Source: Kumtagia sp964244725
Lineage (GTDB): Bacteria; Pseudomonadota; Alphaproteobacteria; Rhizobiales; Rhizobiaceae
Assembly (NCBI GenBank): GCA_964244725.1
Contig: CAXTJQ010000006.1
Location: forward strand, 62,001-126,000
Reading direction: 5' to 3'
Length of the DNA: 64,000 nucleotides
The notes under the pieces are model-generated. The model worked only from the letters and a program-made list of their open reading frames with translations, had not been told where the DNA came from and made no database searches. Position numbers and translations under genes: made by a program. Position 1 is the first letter of the stretch. The number at the start of each line of letters is the position of its first letter. This document shows, piece after piece, positions 58,027 through 64,000 of the stretch.

Positions 58027-59085
58027 ATGAAAAAGACCAGCGTCACCTCGATCGATGTCGCCCGGCTGGCCGGCGTTTCGCAATCCGCAGTCAGCCGCGC
58101 GTTCTCGCGCGTCCCCACGCAATCGAGCGTCTCGTCGGCGACGCGGGAAAAAGTCCTGCGCGTGGCGGCGGAGCTCGGCTATCGCCCGAATGCGCTAGCG
58201 CGCTCGTTGATCACTCAGCGCTCGCGGATCGTCGGGGTTCTCTTCAGCTACCTGGACAATCCCTTCTATGCCTCGGCGCTTGAGATGATCTGCCACAGCC
58301 TCCAGGCCAAGGGCTATCATGCGCTGGTCTTCATGATGCCGGACACGCTTCACGACGTGGAGGCCACTGTCTCGGATATCCTGCAATATCAAGTCGATGG
58401 CCTGATCACCGCATCCGTCGAGCTTTCATCCAAAATTTGCGACGACTGCCGCGAGCGCGGCGTTCCAGTGGTGATGCTGAACCGCATTCAGGACGATCCC
58501 CGCCTGTCGAGCGTGACCACCGACAATGTCGGCGGCGGCCGGCTCGCCGCGCGCGCGCTGCTCGAATCCGGACACCAGCGCATCGCGCTGCTTGCCGGAT
58601 GGCGAGGCGCATCGACCAGCCGCGATCGCGAATACGGCTTCATGGCGGAACTCCATGCCAGCGGCGCGGGTCTTTTTGCTCACGCTGTCGGCCACTTCGA
58701 CCTGAAGCGCACCGAAGATGCGACAAGGCAATTGTTCGACCGACCCTTGGGCGAGCGCCCGGACGGCGTGTTCGTCGTCAACGACTACATGGCCGTGCGC
58801 GCCATGGACGTGATGCGCTACCAACTCGAAATCAAGATTCCAGACGAGGTTTCGGTGATCGGCTTCGACGATACGGCGATGGCCGCCCTGCCGACCTACG
58901 ATCTGACGACGATCCGACAGCCCGTGGACAAGATGGTCGAGCGCGCTTTGGCCATCCTGTTCGACCGGATAGCGGAGCCGTCAGGTGACCCGGAACACGT
59001 CATGATCGACGCCCGGCTGGTGGAACGTAAAACTGTCAAGAACAGCGGACACTGGGATTCGAATCGAACCGCCGGATTGAACTAA
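58027..59085 (+). CDS. LacI family transcriptional regulator 2
   Basis: 352 residues from the ATG at 58027. The HTH reads SIDVARLAGVSQSAVSRAFS and the hinge LGYRPNALARSLITQRS. The ligand domain has QYQVDGLITASVEL, TDNVGGGRLAARALLESGHQ, DGVFVVNDYMAVRAMDVMRY and VSVIGFDDTAMAALPTYDLT. It is divergent from operon 2 and paralogous to regulator 1. One of the two, or both, should bind the ATACGTAT palindromes. Which operon each controls cannot be told from sequence. Confidence 0.92.
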   Translation: MKKTSVTSIDVARLAGVSQSAVSRAFSRVPTQSSVSSATREKVLRVAAELGYRPNALARSLITQRSRIVGVLFSYLDNPFYASALEMICHSLQAKGYHALVFMMPDTLHDVEATVSDILQYQVDGLITASVELSSKICDDCRERGVPVVMLNRIQDDPRLSSVTTDNVGGGRLAARALLESGHQRIALLAGWRGASTSRDREYGFMAELHASGAGLFAHAVGHFDLKRTEDATRQLFDRPLGERPDGVFVVNDYMAVRAMDVMRYQLEIKIPDEVSVIGFDDTAMAALPTYDLTTIRQPVDKMVERALAILFDRIAEPSGDPEHVMIDARLVERKTVKNSGHWDSNRTAGLN

Positions 59086-59116
59086 ACCGGGGCGACCCTG
59101 CTCAAGAAGACACAGC

Positions 59117-59139
59117 AAAAAGGCCCGGATAACCGAGCC
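59117..59139 (-). terminator. Rho-independent terminator downstream of tRNA-Gly
   Basis: Read on the minus strand, GGCTCGG/CCGGGCC (one G-T pair) with a TTAT loop is followed by five T. It lies 28 bases after the tRNA 3' end and would end its transcript. Confidence 0.75.
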
Positions 59140-59166
59140 CTCAAGCTATTCAAAATTTAGGACCTT

Positions 59167-59241
59167 TGGAGCGGGTGAAGCGATTCGAACGCTCGACCCC
59201 AACCTTGGCAAGGTTGTGCTCTACCCCTGAGCTACACCCGC
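59167..59241 (-). tRNA. tRNA-Gly (anticodon GCC)
   Basis: Read on the minus strand, the acceptor arm is GCGGGTG pairing with CACCCGC, the D-arm includes AGCTCAGGGGTAGAGC, the anticodon loop CTTGCCAAG gives GCC (glycine), and the T-arm includes GTTCGAATC. The CCA end is encoded (59167-59169). It lies in the 455-base gap between LacI 2 and the SorC regulator, which also holds the terminator just downstream and an inverted repeat before the regulator; nothing else was seen there. Confidence 0.96.
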
Positions 59242-59503
59242 TCGCGCGGCCTTGGCCGCAAGCCGGGTCTATATGGCCGAAGCCCCGCGCGATTGCAACA
59301 GGGAAAACAAGGGTCGAAACCGCCGGACCGGGCCGGGTCGCCCACGGCCCCGAACCGATCCAGCAGCAGCTGCAGCCGATCCTTGACCCAACCCTCATCC
59401 ATCGCGCCCGGCTCCGGTTCAACCCGAAAGCCTTGAATCACGCGAACGCCCCAGCCGCCACACCGTTAACCTGACAACGTCGTCGTGAATGCACAGCGGA
59501 TAA

Positions 59504-59517
59504 TTGACTTTTGTCAA
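59504..59517. promoter_or_regulatory. Inverted repeat before the SorC-type regulator
   Basis: TTGAC-TTTT-GTCAA is a 5-bp inverted repeat 24 bases before the chosen ATG. It may be a site for autoregulation. The half-site GTCAA is followed by GTGAAC-like sequence, hinting at a longer operator. Confidence 0.35.
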
Positions 59518-59540
59518 CCTTCGTGAACAATGTCGGGGTC

Positions 59541-60509
59541 ATGCCAATCCGCCCAGCCGACCAGGTTATCCACAAAGCAGCCTGGCTCTACTACGCCCAC
59601 GGCCTGCGTCAGGACGAGGTCGCGCGCGAACTCGACATTTCACGCGCGTCGGTCGCCATGTACTTGCGCAAAGCGCGCGACACGGGCATCGTCACCATCG
59701 CGACCTCGACCCAGATTTTCGCCGAGCAGGTTCTGGCGCGCGAGATCGAGGATCGCCACGGCCTCGAAGCCGTCTGGGTCGTGCCGGAAAACGCGCATTC
59801 GGACATGCCGGCCGCCGACGTGCCGGTTGTCGCGGCAAGCGTCTTTCTGAATCTTGTTGCGCGCGGCATGCGCATCGGCGTCGCTTGGGGCAAGACCGTC
59901 TACGCGATGGCGGATCTGATGCCGCATGCCGACCTTCAGGATGTGGTCGTCGTGCAGCTTTGCGGCAATCTCGGCGCGCCCTATTCCTACCGGCCCGACG
60001 AATGCACGATGGAAATCGCGCGCCGCCTCAATGCCAAGGGCCTCAATTTCTACGCCCCGCTCGTGCTCGCCACAGAAGCGCTGGCCGAGGGCCTGCGCAA
60101 CGAACCCGTGATCCGCGAGCAGCTCGACAGCATCCCGCATTGCGATCTGGCGCTTTACACGATCGGCAGCATCGACGCCGAGAGCCATGTCGTCAAATGC
60201 GGCGCGGTCCAGTTGAGCGAGATCGAAGCCATCCTCGCGGCCGGCGGCGTCGGCGTGGTCGCAGGCCGCATCATCGACCGGAACGGCGCCTCGCTCGATT
60301 GCGGCTACAACCGCCGTCTCATCGCCGCCGAACTGGACGCGCTGCGCGTCATTGCCAAACGGCTGGTCGTCGTGCAGGAAGACAACAAGCTTGGGCCCCT
60401 AAGGGCGGGGCTCGCCGGCGGCCTGTGCACGCATCTCGTGCTCGGCGCGGCCATGGCCAAGAGACTCATGCAGCCAGCGGCGGACGAACAGGACTTGAAC
60501 AGCGCCTAG
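59541..60509 (+). CDS. SorC/DeoR-type sugar-binding transcriptional regulator
   Basis: 322 residues from the ATG at 59541. The N-terminal HTH (about residues 10-50) is HGLRQDEVARELDISRASVA with YLRKARDTGIV. The C-terminal SorC sugar-phosphate-binding domain has GVAWGKTVYAMADLMP, VVVQLCGNLGAPYSYRPDEC, YTIGSIDAESHVVKCGAV and GGLCTHLVLG. It lies 70 bases upstream of the aldolase/SDR gene on the same strand and probably senses a sugar or polyol phosphate of its pathway. A TTG at 59511 is an alternative start. Confidence 0.9.
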   Translation: MPIRPADQVIHKAAWLYYAHGLRQDEVARELDISRASVAMYLRKARDTGIVTIATSTQIFAEQVLAREIEDRHGLEAVWVVPENAHSDMPAADVPVVAASVFLNLVARGMRIGVAWGKTVYAMADLMPHADLQDVVVVQLCGNLGAPYSYRPDECTMEIARRLNAKGLNFYAPLVLATEALAEGLRNEPVIREQLDSIPHCDLALYTIGSIDAESHVVKCGAVQLSEIEAILAAGGVGVVAGRIIDRNGASLDCGYNRRLIAAELDALRVIAKRLVVVQEDNKLGPLRAGLAGGLCTHLVLGAAMAKRLMQPAADEQDLNSA

Positions 60510-60579
60510 CGCGGGTGCGAAAAGCGGCCGGCATTCACGCCGCGGCCGCGCCTGCTCGGCAAACCAACGGGATAGGACG

Positions 60580-62634
60580 ATGAAGAACCTCTGGAACGAC
60601 ACGGACGCGCGGACGCTCATCGAAACCTATGCCGCGAAGGGCATCGAGCGCGAACTGGCGCTGCGGGTCTACACGACCCGGCTGCTCGGCGGCGAGCCCC
60701 GCCTGGTCCTGCACGGCGGCGGCAATACCTCGGTCAAGCTGCGCGCGACCGATCTGGTCGGCGACGAATGGGACGTGTTCTGCGTCAAGGGCAGCGGCTG
60801 GGATATGGGCGTCATCGAGCCGCAGGGCCTGCCGGCCGTGAAGCTCGCGCCGCTGCTCAAGGCGCGCAAGCTGGACCGGCTGTCCGACGAGGATATGGTG
60901 GCGCTGCAGCGCGCCAACCTGATCGACCCGTCCTCGCCCAACCCGTCGGTCGAAACGCTCCTGCACGCTTTCCTGCCGCATAAATTCGTCGACCACACCC
61001 ATTCGACGGCGGTCCTGTCGATCATCGACCAGGAGGACAGCGAGTCGCTCTGCGCCAGGGCCTTCGGGGACAGGCTCGGTTTCGTTCCCTACATCAAGCC
61101 CGGTTTCGACCTCGCCAAGGCGGCGGCCGAAATCTTCGAGCGGGACGCGACGGTCGAGGGCCTGATCCTCGACAAGCACGGCATCTTCACCTTCGCCGAG
61201 ACCGCGCGCGATGCTTATGACCGCATGATCCGTTACGTGACCCTGGCCGAGGAGTACATCGCCAGGTCCGGCAAGGCGGCTCCGGTCGCCGCGAGGCCGG
61301 CGGTTGCGCTCGCCAAGCCCGCCGACATCGCCCCGATGCTTCGGGGCGCCGTGGCGGCTTCGAAAGGCGAGGGCCGCTTCGACCGGATGATCGGCGACTT
61401 CCGGACGTCGCCCGCGATTCTCGATTTCCTCGATTCGCCCCGGCTGGACGCACTGGCTCGCATCGGCGTGTCGACGCCGGATCTTTCGATCCGCATCAAG
61501 ACCGGCCCGATGGTCCTGCCCGCGCCGGAGGCCGGCGACCTCGCCGCCTATGGCGAGACGATCGCGCGCCATGTCGCGGCCTTTGCCGACAGCTATGCCG
61601 ATTATTTCAGGACCAATGATGCGCGCGACGACGTCGCGCGCATAATGCTCGATCCGATGCCGCGTCTCTCGCTGATCCCCGGGCTCGGCATGTTCGGCCA
61701 TGGCCGGACGCTCAAGGACGCGCGGATCGCCTCGGATGTCGGCGAGATGTGGATCGAGGCGGTGCGCGGCGCGGAAGCCGTGGGAAGCTTCCAGCCGCTG
61801 ACGCACGCCGAACTGTTCGAACTCGAATACTGGTCGCTCGAACAGGCGAAACTTGCCGGCAATAAACCCAAGCCTCTGACCGGCCAGGTCGTGCTCGTCA
61901 CAGGCGGCGCCGGCGCCATCGGCGCGGCCACCGCGAAGCTTTTCGCGGACCATGGCGCGCATGCGGTCGTCGTCGACCTCGATGCCGACCGCGCCGCGGA
62001 CGCCGCCAAGCTCGCCGGCAACCAGTCGATCGGCGTCGGCGCCGACATCACCGACCCGGCCGCGCTGCGCGCCGCCTTCGACAAGGCCGTCGCGGTCTAT
62101 GGCGGGCTGGACATCCTCGTCTCGAATGCCGGCGCGGCCTGGGAAGGCATGATCGGCGACCTCGACGACGCTCTGCTGCGCAAGAGTTTCGAGCTCAATT
62201 TCTTCGCCCACCAGAACGCCGCGCAAAACGCCGTGCGCATCTTCCGCCAGCAGGGCACCGGCGGCGCGCTCCTGTTCAACACCAGCAAGCAGGCGATCAA
62301 TCCCGGCGCGAAGTTCGGCGCATATGGCCTGCCCAAGGCCGCGACGCTGTTCCTGTCGCGGCAATACGCGCTGGAATACGGCGCCATCGGCGTGCGTTCG
62401 AACGCGGTCAACGCCGATCGCATCCGCTCCGGCCTGCTCAACCACGAGATGATCGCCAGCCGCTCGAAGGCGCGCGGCGTTTCCGAAAGAGACTATATGT
62501 CCGGCAACCTGCTCGGCCAGGAGGTCACCGCGTCGGATGTCGCGCAGGCCTTTTTGCATCACGCGCTGGCCGACCGCACCACCGGCGACGTGACCACAGT
62601 CGACGGCGGCAACATCGCCGCGACGCTGCGCTGA
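60580..62634 (+). CDS. Bifunctional class II aldolase / short-chain dehydrogenase (RhaD-SDR type)
   Basis: 684 residues in two enzymes. The N-terminal class II aldolase/adducin domain (about 1-400) shows LHGGGNTSVKLRA near residue 45, VKGSGWDMGVIEP near 68, VDHTHSTAVLS (zinc His) near 140 and LDKHGIFTFAET near 200. The C-terminal SDR (about 425-684) has VLVTGGAGAIGAATAKLF, ILVSNAGAAWEG and YGLPKAATLFLS (Tyr-Lys). Such fusions split rhamnulose-1-phosphate (or a related keto-sugar phosphate) and oxidise the lactaldehyde. The partner kinase and isomerase are not in the window, so the sugar is uncertain. The SorC-type gene upstream is its probable regulator. Confidence 0.9.
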   Translation: MKNLWNDTDARTLIETYAAKGIERELALRVYTTRLLGGEPRLVLHGGGNTSVKLRATDLVGDEWDVFCVKGSGWDMGVIEPQGLPAVKLAPLLKARKLDRLSDEDMVALQRANLIDPSSPNPSVETLLHAFLPHKFVDHTHSTAVLSIIDQEDSESLCARAFGDRLGFVPYIKPGFDLAKAAAEIFERDATVEGLILDKHGIFTFAETARDAYDRMIRYVTLAEEYIARSGKAAPVAARPAVALAKPADIAPMLRGAVAASKGEGRFDRMIGDFRTSPAILDFLDSPRLDALARIGVSTPDLSIRIKTGPMVLPAPEAGDLAAYGETIARHVAAFADSYADYFRTNDARDDVARIMLDPMPRLSLIPGLGMFGHGRTLKDARIASDVGEMWIEAVRGAEAVGSFQPLTHAELFELEYWSLEQAKLAGNKPKPLTGQVVLVTGGAGAIGAATAKLFADHGAHAVVVDLDADRAADAAKLAGNQSIGVGADITDPAALRAAFDKAVAVYGGLDILVSNAGAAWEGMIGDLDDALLRKSFELNFFAHQNAAQNAVRIFRQQGTGGALLFNTSKQAINPGAKFGAYGLPKAATLFLSRQYALEYGAIGVRSNAVNADRIRSGLLNHEMIASRSKARGVSERDYMSGNLLGQEVTASDVAQAFLHHALADRTTGDVTTVDGGNIAATLR

Positions 62635-62635
62635 T

Positions 62636-64000
62636 TCACGGGGCGGCCGCCAGGGCCATCGGCAAGGTGATCGCGACCCGCAGACCGCCGAGCGGCGAGC
62701 GCGACAGCGCGACGCCGCCATTGTAGAGTTCGGCGAGCTCGCGCGCGATCGTCAGCCCGAAACCGTCTCCCGCGACGGTCTCGTCGAGTTTCTGGCCAGG
62801 CATCATGACATCGAGCGCGCGGTCTCCGGCCAGACCCGGGCCGTCATCGTCGATCAGAATGGTCAAGGCGCCGTCCTCTCGCGCGCTGACGCCGACGCGG
62901 GTGCTCGCCCACTTAAACGCGTTGTCCAATACGTTGCCGAGGATTTCGTCGAGATCCTGCGGCTCGCAGGCGACCGCGACACCGGCATCGATCGCCGAGA
63001 CGAAGGCGATGCGCTTGTCGACATAGACCTTGACGAACATGGCCGAGAACTCGTCGATGCGCGGCGCGATCTCGGTGCGCGCGCGGGCCGGTCCATTGAG
63101 CGCGGCGGCGCGGGCGCGGCCGAGATGATGCCGGATCTGGCGCTCCATCCGTTCGACTTCGCGCACCATCGCGAGGTCCTGTGGCCGGTCGGATTGCTGC
63201 AGCGTGACGGCCAGCGTGGCAAGCGGCGTCTTCAGCGCATGGGCGAGGTTGGCCACGTTACGCCGCGCCCGCTCGAGACCCGCCACGTTCTGGTCGAGCA
63301 GCGTGTTGAGTTCGGTCGCCAGCGGCAGCAACTCGATCGGCTGATCGAGGGAGAGTTGCGAGGCGCGCCCGGCCCGCACAGCGGCGACGCCCGTCCGCAT
63401 GCGCCGCAGCGGCTTTAGCCCGAAGCGCACCTGCAGCAGACTGGCCAACGCCAGTGACGCGCCGAGTACGACCAGCGAAGCGATCAGCGGTCGCATCGCC
63501 TCCCAGATCGGCCGGACCACCGCCTCGCGCGGCGAGGATACGACGATCGTTAGAGGCCGGCCACCGGCCAGGGCCTGGCCGACGCGCAGATGAAGCGGCT
63601 CGTCGCGCGGGCCGCGTCCCTCGCCTGGCTGGGGCCGAAAGTTCCAGAATTCCTGCCAGCGGAACCGCGCCGCGAAAATCTCGATCGAGCCGCCGGACAG
63701 CGAAGCGGAACGCGCGAGCGTGACGTCGCGCGCGTCCGTGACCTGCCAGTACCAGCCGCGGCCGGCCCGGTCGAAAGGGGGCGCATCCACCGCGCGGACG
63801 GCGAGCGCGCCGTCCGGCCCAAGCTCGAGGCCATTGGCGACGATGGCGATTTGGGCGTCGAGGCGCTGGTCGATCTGCCCCTGGATGAAGCGGTGCAGCA
63901 CGATGCCGATACCGGCGCCCGCGACCAGCAGCGCGACGGCGATGAGCAGCGCGGCGCCGAATGCGAGCCGGCCGCCGAGGGATCCGCCCGACCGTCTCAT
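62636..64000 (-). CDS. Sensor histidine kinase (EnvZ/PhoQ-like)
   Basis: 454 residues; the ATG falls on the last bases of the window (63998-64000), so it appears complete, though an upstream start cannot be checked. Two helices (about 10-35 and 165-185) flank a periplasmic sensor domain. A HAMP-like region is followed by the H-box VANLAHALKTPLATLAVT (His near residue 250), the N-box EILGNVLDNAFKWAS, and ATP motifs LIDDDGPGLAG and GDGFGLTIARELAELYNGG. The response regulator gene should lie just beyond the window. It is convergent with the aldolase/SDR gene (stops one base apart). Confidence 0.92.
   Translation of the reverse strand: MRRSGGSLGGRLAFGAALLIAVALLVAGAGIGIVLHRFIQGQIDQRLDAQIAIVANGLELGPDGALAVRAVDAPPFDRAGRGWYWQVTDARDVTLARSASLSGGSIEIFAARFRWQEFWNFRPQPGEGRGPRDEPLHLRVGQALAGGRPLTIVVSSPREAVVRPIWEAMRPLIASLVVLGASLALASLLQVRFGLKPLRRMRTGVAAVRAGRASQLSLDQPIELLPLATELNTLLDQNVAGLERARRNVANLAHALKTPLATLAVTLQQSDRPQDLAMVREVERMERQIRHHLGRARAAALNGPARARTEIAPRIDEFSAMFVKVYVDKRIAFVSAIDAGVAVACEPQDLDEILGNVLDNAFKWASTRVGVSAREDGALTILIDDDGPGLAGDRALDVMMPGQKLDETVAGDGFGLTIARELAELYNGGVALSRSPLGGLRVAITLPMALAAAP

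Noticed and set aside
60535..62721. A 728-codon minus-strand open frame opposite the aldolase/SDR gene
   Set aside because: Its composition (Arg/Gly/Val/Asp-rich, no motifs) is that of a codon-bias shadow; the plus strand encodes two complete enzyme domains.

Overview
The window is GC-rich chromosomal DNA of an alphaproteobacterium, most likely a member of the Hyphomicrobiales (Rhizobiales). This rests on dispersed members of the alphaproteobacterial yebC-ruvCAB-ybgC-tolQRA neighbourhood, a DUF1465 gene, the MotA-like/OmpA-like pair beside tolQ, and many UgpC/LacI-type uptake and catabolic operons. No genus can be assigned from the sequence alone. No prophage, CRISPR array or insertion sequence was seen.

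Bases 1-11,000 are mostly housekeeping: tolA (cut by the window edge), tolR and tolQ; a MotA/ExbB-like plus OmpA/MotB-like pair; a hemolysin III homologue; an inositol-phosphatase; elongation factor P; a Sel1-repeat protein with a ThiE-like protein; a TauE/SafE permease; an acyl-CoA synthetase; and a small oxidase-like membrane protein. Between 11,200 and 11,330 lies a probable small RNA with three hairpins and a strong terminator. At 12,000-15,700 ruvC, ruvA and ruvB are separated by two different AbrB-PIN toxin-antitoxin modules, joined to ruvA and ruvB by 4-base start/stop overlaps. Bases 15,700-27,600 hold a COG4705-type membrane protein, a GH5 glycosidase, ybgC, an MsbA-like exporter, rpmE, a YceI-OmpA fusion, a caspase-like protein, a frameshifted RDD gene, yebC, terC and a YmdB-type phosphoesterase.

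Bases 27,700-37,400 look like a catabolic island for methylated amines. It has an FAD/GcvT demethylase of the dimethylglycine dehydrogenase type, a non-pyrrolysine MttB-family methyltransferase, two M20-type amidohydrolases, a divergent TetR regulator, and a MetE-C-like protein with an alpha/beta hydrolase.

Bases 37,990-59,085 are the most unusual part. Two paralogous operons each carry a binding protein and two MalF/MalG-type permeases, followed by genes for SnoaL-like (NTF2-fold) proteins. There are eight SnoaL-like genes in about 19 kb, in three subfamilies. Four are tandem-domain proteins of 333-351 residues (type A), two are single-domain (type B) and two are a divergent double-domain type (type C). 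Operon 1 also encodes the only ATPase, a HisD-like dehydrogenase, an SDR and a bicupin. Two LacI paralogues are present, and three palindromes sharing the core ATACGTAT lie in the promoter regions. I infer a regulated uptake and degradation system for a polyol-, sugar- or sulfonate-like compound in which SnoaL-type proteins do unusual chemistry; the substrate is unknown.

The right end carries tRNA-Gly(GCC), a SorC-type regulator with a bifunctional class II aldolase/SDR gene, and a sensor histidine kinase reaching the window edge.
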